NCBI RefSeq assembly: GCF_037975235.1
Contig: NZ_CP150241.1
Location: forward strand, 6,200,001-6,264,000
Source of the DNA: Paenibacillus sp. FSL R5-0341
GTDB lineage: Bacteria; Bacillota; Bacilli; Paenibacillales; Paenibacillaceae
Length of the DNA: 64,000 nucleotides
Direction: 5' to 3'
In this document: one piece after another, positions 1 to 8,550 of the stretch
How positions within the stretch are numbered: the first letter of the stretch is position 1
How the letters are laid out: each line of letters starts with the position of its first letter
Notes under the pieces: generated by a model
Seen by the model: the letters and a program-made list of their open reading frames with translations, nothing else
Database searches by the model: none
What the model was told of the DNA's origin: nothing
Translations under genes and position numbers: made by a program

Positions 1-92
1 GCTATTCCTTGCTCACAGCATGGAAATCACGAAAGTACATATGCAGATATATTACTGAAATCCAGCTTCATATACGCCTTCTTGTTTCTCGT

Positions 93-1040
93 TTAAACGT
101 CTACAGTGACGCCCTCATAGAACCGACGAATGACCTGCTCCGCTGGCTTGCCGTAAACTCCATATCCGTCATCGGTCAGGGCATCCTTCTCCGCGTGTAG
201 ATGCGCGCTCCAGTCCCACAGACCGAATCCGCGTACCCAGTCACGCTGACTGACATGTCGGAACATCGCTTCATAGAAACGCTCCTGTTCTTCAGCATTC
301 ACTTCACCTGCTAATCCCCAATCGTTTGGTACCTGGGCTGATCCATTGCGGCTGGGGCAGCCTGCTTCTGCGAAGAAAAAGGGTTTGCCATAAGGAGCAA
401 TCGCCTGCTCAATTCGATCCAGCTGTGCCTCCCAATCTCCGATGGGATAGTAACCACTGGAAGAGATGACATCCACGGCATCCCACCAGTTCACATGACC
501 TTCCTGATATTTGTCCGTGTTGTATGACACCAGTCCCGTGTACACTTCACGCACACCGGCGATCACCTCGCGCCACTCTTGATCCCGACGCTCGGACTGC
601 ACCATCTCACAGCCTACGATGAACATCTCACACTTTTCCTGCTCTGCAATCGCTGCATAATGCTTCTGAAATGCTGTGTAGCTGCGGAACCAATCCTTCC
701 ACTTCGGCTCACACGGCACATCGATATCAAAAAAGTTAATGTGTGCACGCCATGTGCCATCGGTACAGTTGACGGTTGGTTTCAGAATGACACGCAACCC
801 GAGTGTACGAGCATATCGCATCATGTCCACCAGTTCATCATCCTCTACCAGATGTGCACCACGATACTTGACCTCTACCGCCTGTGGATGATCCTGATGT
901 GCCGCCAGAGCAAAAATAACATGAGAACTGCCTGTACGTTCAGCCATCAGACGCAAGGATTCTTTGGCTTCCGGCTTGCGGAAGTCTCCCCTGCCACTCA
1001 TCCAGCCAAATGTAAATCCCTTGATATAATCCATATGCAT
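93..1040 (-). CDS. GH113 endo-beta-1,4-mannanase, cytoplasmic
   Basis: 315 residues with no signal peptide, so it probably acts inside the cell on imported manno-oligosaccharides. The sequence fits glycoside hydrolase family 113, a (beta/alpha)8-barrel retaining mannanase family. The likely acid/base is Glu145 in IVGCEM and the nucleophile Glu225 in FFFAEAGCPS; the 80-residue spacing matches the family. It is the last gene of a leftward operon behind an ABC importer and a GH130 phosphorylase, separated from the latter by a foldback repeat (copy A). The role in mannan breakdown follows from family plus neighbours. Chain-length preference cannot be read from sequence. Confidence 0.88.
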   Translation of the reverse strand: MHMDYIKGFTFGWMSGRGDFRKPEAKESLRLMAERTGSSHVIFALAAHQDHPQAVEVKYRGAHLVEDDELVDMMRYARTLGLRVILKPTVNCTDGTWRAHINFFDIDVPCEPKWKDWFRSYTAFQKHYAAIAEQEKCEMFIVGCEMVQSERRDQEWREVIAGVREVYTGLVSYNTDKYQEGHVNWWDAVDVISSSGYYPIGDWEAQLDRIEQAIAPYGKPFFFAEAGCPSRNGSAQVPNDWGLAGEVNAEEQERFYEAMFRHVSQRDWVRGFGLWDWSAHLHAEKDALTDDGYGVYGKPAEQVIRRFYEGVTVDV

Positions 1041-1082
1041 AGCTCCCCAATATTTCTGTTCACTTAATGAAAAAAGAATGAC

Positions 1083-1240
1083 CTACTATATACATTTTCA
1101 CTACGATTGCAGTACCATCTTCCGATCGCCGTTATCCCCAGATTTCTATCAATCCTTTTATACAAGGGAGAAATCCGGAGATAAATGCGACCACTTCGCT
1201 TCTTCAGATTGGTTCTGCACTCTCCGTTATTGTGTAAATT
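1083..1240 (-). repeat. Foldback repeat, copy A
   Basis: About 158 bp filling the gap between the GH113 and GH130 genes. Read on the minus strand it follows the order shared by copies B to E: TTTACAC, ACGGAGAG, a GAAGAAGCGAAG-type block, TTATCTCCGGATTT, then AAATCTGGGGATAA, CGATCGGAAG and CGTAGTG. The two TTATC/GATAA blocks are inverted copies, so a transcript would fold into a long hairpin. Terminal inverted repeats are weaker here than in copy E. Confidence 0.85.
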
Positions 1241-1270
1241 TCAGATTTTCAAAAATTTGTTTCACTTCGA

Positions 1271-2308
1271 TTACAGCTTGCCTTCCTCGTGATCTCCGGC
1301 GATGACTTCATCGGTCTCGATCACATAGTTCACGATCTCTTCGATGGTCGTGTAAGCCACGCCCACATAGGTATCGGCAGCGCCGTAATAGATGGCGATA
1401 CGTCCGGTATCGGCATCATGCAGTGTTGCACACGGGAAGATGACGTTATCAACGAAGCCTTGCTCTTCGTACCATTTTTCCGGTGTCAGCACAAAGTTGG
1501 ATGAACGATATTTTACTTTGGACGGCTCATCCAGATCCAGAATAACTGCCCCCATGCTATACACCAAACCGTTACAGGTTCCAGTTACGCCGTGGTAGAA
1601 CATCAGCCAGCCTTCGGACGTTTCGATCGGAGCGGGTCCGCCGCCAATTTTGACCGATTGCCACCAGCCTTGGCCGCCTTTACTCATCACATGACGGTGC
1701 TTACCCCAGTACACGAGATCCGGGCTTTCACTCAGGAAGATGTCTCCGAATGGCGTGTGTCCACTGTCACTCGGTCTGGACAACATCACATAGTTATCGT
1801 TGATTTTGCGCGGGAACAACACGCCATTACGGTTGAACGGCAGCATTGGATTTTCGAGACGGACAAATGTTTTGAAATCATCCGTCTTCGCCAGTCCCAA
1901 TGCTGCGCCGTAGAAATCGGTACACCAGATGATGTAATACGTATCCTCGACTTTGACCAGACGCGGGTCATACGCATAGTTCGGCATGAACGGATCGCCA
2001 TTTTCATCTACAAATGCAATGCGTTCCTCTTCAATTGTCCACTCCAGACCATCTTCGCTTGCACCCATGTGCAGATGCGGACGGCCATTAACGGTTTCGG
2101 CGCGGAACACCCCAATGAACTTTCCTTCATAGGGAATGACGGCACTGTTGAAAATACGGGCAACGCCTTTGACCGGGTTACGCGGAACCACAGGGTTCGC
2201 CGAGTGTCTCCATACCGGCCCTTCTACTCCCTCCGGTTTGGCTTCCCACGGCATATTCGGCAAAGCATCCCCAACAATGTGTACGTTTTTCGTTTCAGCA
2301 ACTGACAT
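1271..2308 (-). CDS. GH130 beta-1,4-mannooligosaccharide phosphorylase
   Basis: 345 residues. The five-bladed beta-propeller fold of glycoside hydrolase family 130 is suggested by the APIETSEGWLMFYHG and YYGAADTYVGVA blocks. The catalytic Asp is probably Asp114 in NYAYDPRLVKV. Length and motifs resemble the subgroup that phosphorolyses beta-1,4-mannooligosaccharides to mannose-1-phosphate, rather than the longer mannosylglucose phosphorylase encoded at 7181. The ATG follows an AAGGGAG site with 9-base spacing. It lies between the importer genes and the GH113 gene in the leftward operon. Linkage specificity (beta-1,4 versus beta-1,2) is inferred from context. Confidence 0.85.
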   Translation of the reverse strand: MSVAETKNVHIVGDALPNMPWEAKPEGVEGPVWRHSANPVVPRNPVKGVARIFNSAVIPYEGKFIGVFRAETVNGRPHLHMGASEDGLEWTIEEERIAFVDENGDPFMPNYAYDPRLVKVEDTYYIIWCTDFYGAALGLAKTDDFKTFVRLENPMLPFNRNGVLFPRKINDNYVMLSRPSDSGHTPFGDIFLSESPDLVYWGKHRHVMSKGGQGWWQSVKIGGGPAPIETSEGWLMFYHGVTGTCNGLVYSMGAVILDLDEPSKVKYRSSNFVLTPEKWYEEQGFVDNVIFPCATLHDADTGRIAIYYGAADTYVGVAYTTIEEIVNYVIETDEVIAGDHEEGKL

Positions 2309-2336
2309 TTTTCATTTCTCCCTTCGGTTAGGCTTT

Positions 2337-2521
2337 ATGAAATGAATAATTAAAATTGCACTAGACCACTTTGATGACAGAACAACCTTCCGATCGCCGT
2401 TATCCCCAGATTTTTTTGATTCCCTTATAAAAGGGGAAAATCCGGTTATAAATGCGACCACTCCGTTTCTCCAGCTTTTTTCTGTCCTCTTCGTTCCTGT
2501 GCATTCTCACATGCATTTCAT
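2337..2521 (-). repeat. Foldback repeat, copy B
   Basis: About 185 bp filling the gap between the permease and GH130 genes, in the same orientation as copy A. The core carries TTATAACCGGATTT and AAATCTGGGGATAA as inverted blocks, and CAGAACAACC pairs with an ACAGAAAAAAGC block. The ends are loosely inverted (ATGAAATG...TGCAC against GTGCA...CATTTCAT). Confidence 0.87.
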
Positions 2522-2536
2522 ATAGCCTCTCGTTTT

Positions 2537-3370
2537 TTATTTAACAGAACCTTGCGCGAAGCCGTTGTAGATGTACTTCTGTAACAACAGGAAGATGATC
2601 ATGGTTGGAATAATGGCGATCATGATGCCGGCGCTGATGACTTCCCACTGCGATCCGAACGGTCCCTTGAATTTGAACAAGGCGGTGGATATGACCTGTA
2701 GATCGGTCTTCGGCATGTACAGGAACGGTGTGTAGAAGTCGTTATAGATGTTCACGCCCTTCACGATAATGACCGTTACAATGGCCGGTTTCAGCAGTGG
2801 AAGAATGATTTTCCAGTAGATCGTGAAGTACGAAGCGCCGTCCAGCATGGCGGATTCATCCAGTGCACTTGAGATGGAGCCAAGGAACTGCAGGAAAATA
2901 TAAACCGCGATGATATCTGTACCCAGGTACATCACGATGGCCGCCCAGCGTGTGTTAAACAGGTCGAGCGCGTTGATGATCTGGAATGTGGCGACCTGCG
3001 TCGTAACACTTGGAATCAGGGTAGCGAGCAGAAATGCCGCGACCATAATTTTCTTGCCTTTGAATTTGAACCGATCCAGTACATATGCGATCATGGAACC
3101 GGTTAAGGTCGCCCCTATAATGGAGATGACCAGAATAATAATTGTATTTTTGAAACCGACCAGCATGTTGCCATCCACAAAGGCCTTCGCGTAGTTCGCA
3201 AAGTTCAGCCAGTTGGCTGGTGGAGCAAGCGGGCTGCTGGTGGCGTATTCCGCATTCGTTTTGAGTGATGCAAACAGGATGACCACGATCGGTAACAGTG
3301 CAATAAACGCTGCAAGAATAAGGGAAGCATATTTAACCACGCTCGCAAGGGTGTATTTGAATTTTGTCAC
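2537..3370 (-). CDS. Carbohydrate ABC transporter permease, MalG type
   Basis: 277 residues with six predicted membrane helices. The cytoplasmic EAA loop reads ESAMLDGASYFTIYWKIILP, the contact site for the ATPase. It belongs to the MalG-like carbohydrate uptake permeases and ends in the usual short basic tail (GFAQGSVK). The gene starts two bases after its MalF-type partner, consistent with translational coupling. No ATPase gene is present in the locus; a shared MsmX-type ATPase elsewhere is likely, as is common in Bacillota. Substrate, probably beta-manno-oligosaccharides, is inferred from the flanking enzymes. Confidence 0.92.
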   Translation of the reverse strand: MTKFKYTLASVVKYASLILAAFIALLPIVVILFASLKTNAEYATSSPLAPPANWLNFANYAKAFVDGNMLVGFKNTIIILVISIIGATLTGSMIAYVLDRFKFKGKKIMVAAFLLATLIPSVTTQVATFQIINALDLFNTRWAAIVMYLGTDIIAVYIFLQFLGSISSALDESAMLDGASYFTIYWKIILPLLKPAIVTVIIVKGVNIYNDFYTPFLYMPKTDLQVISTALFKFKGPFGSQWEVISAGIMIAIIPTMIIFLLLQKYIYNGFAQGSVK

Positions 3371-3372
3371 GT

Positions 3373-4269
3373 TTATTCCTCCCCTTTCATGGTGACGCGC
3401 TGCACGAGCGTAACAAGAATAACGATCATGAGCAGCACCACAGCCATGGCGGATGCCAGTCCCAGCTTGCCATATTTAAATGCCAAGTGAACCGTTTGGA
3501 TGACAAATGTCATACTGCCGTTGGAACCATCGGTCATGATATATGGAATATCGAACGCACTAATTGCGCCGCTAATGGCCAAGATCAGGTTAAGCTGCAG
3601 GATACGCGTTATACTCGGCAAAATGATATGGCGGAATTGCTGCCAGCGGTTGGCCCCGTCAATATCCGATGCTTCATATACATCCTTCGGAATGGAGGAG
3701 ATCGCACCCAGGAAAATGATAAAGTTGAAGCCCATGTATCTCCATACCGATGCACCTGCAAGAGACACATTGATAATATTCGGATTACCGAGCCAGAGCT
3801 GCGTGTACTGTCCTAGTCCTACAGCATGCATGAGCATATCGAGTGTACCGTCCGGTTTGAAGAAAAAGAGGAAGATAAAACCGATGGCTACACCATTCAG
3901 CAAATAAGGGAAGAACAATATGCCTTTGAAGAAGTTTTTGCCTCGGACTTTGAAACTCAGAATCGTGGCAAAGTAGAGCGCCAAGCCCATCTGTACGAAC
4001 GTAGCCACAAAGTAGTACAAGCTGACAATGAATACTTTGAAGTATTCGGGATCACTAAAGATGCGCGTATAGTTCTCAAACCCAACATAATCGAACCTTT
4101 TGCTGTATCCGTTCCAATCGGTGAAACTGTATTTGAACATATTGATGACCGGTAAGTATGCAAACGTGAACAGCAACGCCAGCGGAATAATTGAGAAGGC
4201 ACAGATGATAAATATGCGTTGCGCTGAGTAGCCCCAATTCGAAACCTTTAAGTACTTCATGCTCTCCAC
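3373..4269 (-). CDS. Carbohydrate ABC transporter permease, MalF type
   Basis: 298 residues with a cytoplasmic N-terminus, a first helix near residues 18-40 and five more helices. The EAA motif is EASDIDGANRWQQFRHIILP. It pairs with the MalG-type permease directly downstream to form the membrane channel of a carbohydrate importer. The solute-binding lipoprotein gene lies 186 bases upstream on the same strand. That gap has no ORF and no clear terminator, so the genes are probably one transcript. Confidence 0.92.
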   Translation of the reverse strand: MESMKYLKVSNWGYSAQRIFIICAFSIIPLALLFTFAYLPVINMFKYSFTDWNGYSKRFDYVGFENYTRIFSDPEYFKVFIVSLYYFVATFVQMGLALYFATILSFKVRGKNFFKGILFFPYLLNGVAIGFIFLFFFKPDGTLDMLMHAVGLGQYTQLWLGNPNIINVSLAGASVWRYMGFNFIIFLGAISSIPKDVYEASDIDGANRWQQFRHIILPSITRILQLNLILAISGAISAFDIPYIMTDGSNGSMTFVIQTVHLAFKYGKLGLASAMAVVLLMIVILVTLVQRVTMKGEE

Positions 4270-4455
4270 ACCTCCAAGCGGTTCACCCGCCTATATATCG
4301 AAAGACTCCCGTCCAATGGAATTCCTGCGGAATAACTGCCAGGGGAAGAGCATGGGCATCCCGCTTTCAAATCCCACATGCTCCATACTCCACTCATAAA
4401 TGGATTCCTATTCCCCGCAGTCCATTCATCGCCTGATCCACTCACGTTATTCTCA

Positions 4456-5769
4456 TTATTTCGTGAGTTCTGCCCGTGCTTTGACCCACTTGTCGTTCAG
4501 GTCCTTCATGATGTCGTCATACGATTCCTTGCGGTTACCGATACCCGCTTCGATAATGCGTTTCTTGAAGTCAGGCTGCCAGAGGCCGATTTCACCTTCG
4601 TTATCGATCTTATCAACGAGACCTTCCTGACCTTCTTTGGCAGGTGTAAGTGTGGAGAATTGAACGTCTTTATATTGATCCAAAATGGGTGGCAATTCAG
4701 CATTCTTGTCTGCATCCATACCGCCGCCTTGTTCAACTGCGTAGTTCGACTTCGCCAAGAACCAGTCAATCCAGGCTTTCGCAGCAGGTTTGTTTTCACT
4801 GTTCACGTTCATGCCGATGTTATAGTCCGCGGAGAGCGGAACCACAACCTCACTTGCATTCGTAGGGAAAGGAAGGAATCCGATGTCGTCCGGTGTATCC
4901 GTCATACCCTGGATCTGTGTAATCGCCCAAGAACCAAGTGCCATCGTGGCAATTTTGCCTTTGGCAAGATCAGCCTTGGAGCTTTCCCAGTCGGTTGTCG
5001 TTGGATCTTTCTCGATTAGACCGTTCTTGGCTGCATCATAGAGCACTTTGTACAGTTCATAGTGCGGCTGACCAGGCACAAAGTTTTCATCTGTATTCGG
5101 TTGGTCCACGTTCACGTAGTCCACGCTGCCTGCAACGGTTGGCAGATCCGATTCCCATTGGGTGAGAGCCCAGCCGGATGCATAGTTGGTGTAGAGTGGA
5201 ACTGCGTCAGTATTGTCTTTGACCAATTGAAGCGCAGCCTGGAATTGCCCCGGTGTTTTTGGCAATTCGGTAATGCCTGCGTCTTTGAAGACCTGTTTGT
5301 TATAAATAATGCCGGAGAACGTGATGACCGTAGGGATACCATATACCTGGCCATCCACCATACGTTCTTCAATGGCGGTGTATTTGTCTTTCAATTCATC
5401 GTACGTGCCAAGCGGCTCGAAAAAGTCCGGGATATCCGCGATCGGAACGCTGGTCGGGATCATCAGGACGTCACCGTAATCCTTGGTGCTCATACGGATT
5501 TTCACTTGTCCTTCATAGTCGGCCAGTGCCTGGAAGTTCACTTTGACATCCGGGTATTCCTTATTGAACTCAGCAGCGTAATCTTTGAATACGGTATCAA
5601 CAATATCTGTACGTTGGGTAAGGACGGTAATTTCGCCCTTGATATCTGCCGGATCTGTACTGATCTCCTCCCCTGCCTGCGAAGATCCACCTCCGGATGA
5701 ACATGCAGCAAGTAGTGAAGTGATGAGTAGCATCGTCAGCAACATCATCCAACCTTTGTTTTTTCTCAA
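4456..5769 (-). CDS. Sugar-binding lipoprotein of ABC importer
   Basis: 437 residues, family 1 extracellular solute-binding protein. A type II signal peptide ends in the lipobox LLAAC, so Cys23 would be lipidated and anchor the protein to the outer face of the membrane. The start is TTG, supported by an AGAGGGG ribosome site about ten bases upstream. First gene of the leftward mannan operon. Its promoter lies in the shared divergent region and carries operator-like dyads. It presumably captures manno-oligosaccharides; ligand identity is inferred only from gene context. Confidence 0.9.
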   Translation of the reverse strand: MRKNKGWMMLLTMLLITSLLAACSSGGGSSQAGEEISTDPADIKGEITVLTQRTDIVDTVFKDYAAEFNKEYPDVKVNFQALADYEGQVKIRMSTKDYGDVLMIPTSVPIADIPDFFEPLGTYDELKDKYTAIEERMVDGQVYGIPTVITFSGIIYNKQVFKDAGITELPKTPGQFQAALQLVKDNTDAVPLYTNYASGWALTQWESDLPTVAGSVDYVNVDQPNTDENFVPGQPHYELYKVLYDAAKNGLIEKDPTTTDWESSKADLAKGKIATMALGSWAITQIQGMTDTPDDIGFLPFPTNASEVVVPLSADYNIGMNVNSENKPAAKAWIDWFLAKSNYAVEQGGGMDADKNAELPPILDQYKDVQFSTLTPAKEGQEGLVDKIDNEGEIGLWQPDFKKRIIEAGIGNRKESYDDIMKDLNDKWVKARAELTK

Positions 5770-5797
5770 TTGTTTCGACCCCTCTCTTAAGTTAATT

Positions 5798-5812
5798 AAG
5801 TTATCGTTAAGG
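5798..5812. promoter_or_regulatory. Operator-like dyad 1, mannan locus
   Basis: AAGTTATCGTTAAGG closely resembles dyad 3 (AAGTTACCGTTAACTT). It lies just downstream of the predicted start of the leftward transcript, a position suited to repression. A LacI-type regulator is encoded in the same locus; assigning this site to it is inference. Confidence 0.6.
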
Positions 5813-5823
5813 TTACAAAATGA

Positions 5824-5852
5824 ATTCTATTATGGTAACGCTTACCTGTCAA
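5824..5852 (-). promoter_or_regulatory. Leftward promoter of mannan operon
   Basis: On the minus strand TTGACA (5852-5847) and TAGAAT (5829-5824) are separated by exactly 17 bases, a near-consensus sigma-A promoter. The spacer contains dyad 2 (GGTAA...TTACC), and dyad 1 lies just past the expected start near 5817. Confidence 0.8.
5834..5846. promoter_or_regulatory. Operator-like dyad 2, mannan locus
   Basis: GGTAACGCTTACC has perfect five-base inverted arms around a CG-containing centre, typical of LacI-family operators. It sits between the -35 and -10 elements of the leftward promoter. Confidence 0.6.
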
Positions 5853-5896
5853 TTAAATTATTTATAACTTAACAAGAAAAATTGCGATGCATTTCG

Positions 5897-5925
5897 TTGA
5901 CATCTGTTTTTCAGAGCACTAATAT
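5897..5925 (+). promoter_or_regulatory. Rightward promoter of epimerase operon
   Basis: TTGACA (5897-5902), a 17-base spacer and TAATAT (5920-5925) form a near-perfect sigma-A promoter. Transcription would begin near 5932, directly in front of dyad 3. Confidence 0.82.
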
Positions 5926-5934
5926 TGTTTAATA

Positions 5935-5950
5935 AAGTTACCGTTAACTT
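5935..5950. promoter_or_regulatory. Operator-like dyad 3, mannan locus
   Basis: AAGTTACCGTTAACTT has perfect six-base arms (AAGTTA/TAACTT). It sits at about +4 to +19 of the rightward transcript, a classic repressor position. It matches dyad 1 over most of its length. Confidence 0.68.
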
Positions 5951-5993
5951 AACTAAATGAGATTGATGTAACATTCTGAAGGAGTGCTCACTT

Positions 5994-7184
5994 ATGAATA
6001 CAAAAACAACCGAACTTCAATCTGAGATTAAGACGCATTGGGAGAAGCAGATTTTACCCTTCTGGTCCAACCTTAAAGATACAACCCACGGTGGATTCTA
6101 CGGCTGGGTCGGTAATGATCTTCAAGTAAATCCACAGGCCCCTAAGGGCGGGATCGCCACGGCACGGCAATTATGGTCTTTTGCAGCGGCGTATCGGGTT
6201 ACCGGAAACGAAAGATGGCGCGATCACGCAGAGCACGCCTATCGTTTTCTCGCTGACCATGTGATGGATACCGAATATGGCGGCATGTACTGGATGGTAG
6301 ATTACACAGGTGAAGCACTGGATACGAGCAAACATGTGTATACGCAATCATTCGGCGTGTATTCACTCAGTGAGTACTACCGTGCTACCGGGGATGCTTC
6401 TGCATTGGAACTTGCGAAAACGCTTTTTGCTCTAATCGAGGATAAAGGCCTTAATGCCGAATTACCTGCGTACAAAGAACAATTTGATCGCACCTGGAAG
6501 GAACAGCCCAATGAAATGCTGAGCGAAAACGGGGTGATTGCGGATTACACAATGAATACGCATATCCATGTGCTGGAGGCCTACACCACGCTCTATCGCG
6601 TGTGGCCGGATCAACAAGTGAAGGCGGCGCTGGAACGCCTGCTCGGAATTCTATATGAACGGGTGTATGACCAAGACACCAAGTTTCTCGGGGTATTTTT
6701 CAACAAACAGTGGGAATCCATCATTGACCTGCGCTCGTTCGGACATGACATTGAAGCCAGCTGGCTGATTGACGAAGCACTGAAAGTTTTGGGGATGGAA
6801 CAACACCCGGAGTATGCGGCGATGGTTACAGATATCGCCTATAACATCTCCAATGTAGCCGTGATTGCCGATGGTTCCCTGCTTAATGAACAAGAAGGTG
6901 AACATATCGATGAGAAGCGCATTTGGTGGGTTCAGGCGGAGGCGATGGTCGGATTCTATAATGCATATCAGCGTACAGGTGATCCACTGTTTCTGGAGAG
7001 AGTGGAACGCTTGTGGACCTATACCAAAGAAAACATCATTGATCAGCGCGCTGGTGGGGAATGGTACTGGTCGGTTGATGGGAACGGAACACCGGACCAG
7101 AGCGAAATTGCCGGACCGTGGAAATGCCCTTATCACAATAGCAGATTCTGTATTGAACTAATTGAGAGGATGGGATCAGAATGA
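5994..7184 (+). CDS. Cellobiose/mannobiose 2-epimerase (AGE family)
   Basis: 396 residues of the N-acylglucosamine 2-epimerase (alpha/alpha)6-barrel family. Candidate catalytic histidines lie in NTHIHVLEAY (His190/192), SFGHDIEASW (His251) and CPYHNSRFC (His381), the arrangement seen in cellobiose 2-epimerases. Next to a mannosylglucose phosphorylase, the expected reaction is conversion of 4-O-beta-mannosyl-mannose to 4-O-beta-mannosyl-glucose. The ATG follows AAGGAG with 9-base spacing. It overlaps the downstream gene by four bases, indicating translational coupling. Activity on cellobiose is also possible. Confidence 0.88.
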   Translation: MNTKTTELQSEIKTHWEKQILPFWSNLKDTTHGGFYGWVGNDLQVNPQAPKGGIATARQLWSFAAAYRVTGNERWRDHAEHAYRFLADHVMDTEYGGMYWMVDYTGEALDTSKHVYTQSFGVYSLSEYYRATGDASALELAKTLFALIEDKGLNAELPAYKEQFDRTWKEQPNEMLSENGVIADYTMNTHIHVLEAYTTLYRVWPDQQVKAALERLLGILYERVYDQDTKFLGVFFNKQWESIIDLRSFGHDIEASWLIDEALKVLGMEQHPEYAAMVTDIAYNISNVAVIADGSLLNEQEGEHIDEKRIWWVQAEAMVGFYNAYQRTGDPLFLERVERLWTYTKENIIDQRAGGEWYWSVDGNGTPDQSEIAGPWKCPYHNSRFCIELIERMGSE

Positions 7185-8365
7185 TACACCCGAAATACAA
7201 GGAGTTATTGGAGAAACAGGAGCAGTTGATTACTCGCCCTAATGAGATCAATTCTTCCTTCTACAACGGCATATATGATCGATACCAATATCCGGTTATC
7301 ACTCGCCATCATGTACCGCTGCATTGGAGATTCGATCTGGATGAGGCGACGAACCCGCATTTTATGGAGCGTCTGGGCATTAACGCGACGCTGAATCCAG
7401 GAGCCATCTATTTCAATGGCAAATACGTCATGGTCATTCGTACCGAAGGATTAGATCGTAAATCAATCTTTGCGCTCGCCGAGAGCGACAATGGTATCGA
7501 CGGGTTCCGTTTCACGGGTAAACCATTGGTCTGGGATGATATCGATGCGGATGAAACCAATCAGTATGATATGCGCCTCGTTCAACATGAAGATGGCTGG
7601 ATCTATGGCATCTATTGCTCGGAACGCAAAGACCCAGAGGCTCCTGCATTTGATACATCCAGCGCAGTGGCACAGGCAGGACTGGTTCGTACACGCGATC
7701 TCATAAGCTGGGAACGGTTGCCCAACATCACAACGAATTCCCCTCAACAGCGCAATGTCGTATTGCACCCGGAATTCGTGGATGGAAAGTATGCCTTCTA
7801 CACCCGTCCACAGGACGGATTCATCTCAACAGGCAGTGGCGGCGGAATCGCCTTCGGACTGTGTGAGGATATCTTGAACCCGGTCATTCATGAAGAGACG
7901 GTTATTGATGAACGGCAATATCATACGGTATATGAGGTCAAAAACGGTCAAGGCCCTGCTCCACTCAAGACGGACCGTGGCTGGATTCACATTGCTCACG
8001 GAGTTCGGAACACTGCGGCAGGCCTGCGTTATGTGTTATACACCTTTGCCACCGATCTGAATGATCCGGCGCGTATTATCGCCAAGCCGGGCGGCCACTT
8101 CATTGCCCCTTATGACGACGAGCGTGTAGGCGATGTATCCAATGTTATTTTCTGCAACGGTGCTGTGGTCAATGAGCAGGAAGAAGTCTTTATCTATTAC
8201 GCATCCAGTGATACCCGCTGTCATGTGGCAACAACCACATTGGAAAAACTGGTCGATTATACGTTCAATACACCAGCTGATCCGTATCGTTCCCTGGACT
8301 GTGCCAGCCAGCGGGGTCAGCTGATTGAACAGAATGAGAAGCTTTTACAGAAACAATTGACATAA
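7181..8365 (+). CDS. GH130 4-O-beta-mannosylglucose phosphorylase
   Basis: 394 residues, the length of characterised mannosylglucose phosphorylases (GH130 subgroup 1). The catalytic Asp is probably Asp130 in QYDMRLVQHEDG. The GQGPAPLKTDRGWIHIAHG block is typical of GH130. It would phosphorolyse 4-O-beta-mannosyl-glucose to mannose-1-phosphate and glucose. Its ATG overlaps the stop of the 2-epimerase gene (ATGA), coupling the two steps of mannobiose breakdown. It differs clearly from the shorter GH130 gene at 1271, so the locus covers both oligosaccharide and disaccharide phosphorolysis. Confidence 0.88.
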   Translation: MIHPKYKELLEKQEQLITRPNEINSSFYNGIYDRYQYPVITRHHVPLHWRFDLDEATNPHFMERLGINATLNPGAIYFNGKYVMVIRTEGLDRKSIFALAESDNGIDGFRFTGKPLVWDDIDADETNQYDMRLVQHEDGWIYGIYCSERKDPEAPAFDTSSAVAQAGLVRTRDLISWERLPNITTNSPQQRNVVLHPEFVDGKYAFYTRPQDGFISTGSGGGIAFGLCEDILNPVIHEETVIDERQYHTVYEVKNGQGPAPLKTDRGWIHIAHGVRNTAAGLRYVLYTFATDLNDPARIIAKPGGHFIAPYDDERVGDVSNVIFCNGAVVNEQEEVFIYYASSDTRCHVATTTLEKLVDYTFNTPADPYRSLDCASQRGQLIEQNEKLLQKQLT

Positions 8366-8550
8366 CATCGGTAGAGTGTCCTCTCAGGGAAACCTGCATT
8401 GTGCTGAAAATTAGCCGAACAACAGCCAGAATTGCTTTATTCCAAGTGGGTAACGATGTATACTGATATGGATTGTTATTATGTTGGAGGAAAGCGCTCA
8501 TCATAATGACAGCACATTGTGCCTATACCGGCTTGAAGGAGGCGACCATA

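Noticed and set aside
5834..5846. cre site in the mannan promoter
   Set aside because: GGTAACGCTTACC misses three defined positions of the cre consensus and fits the local dyads better.
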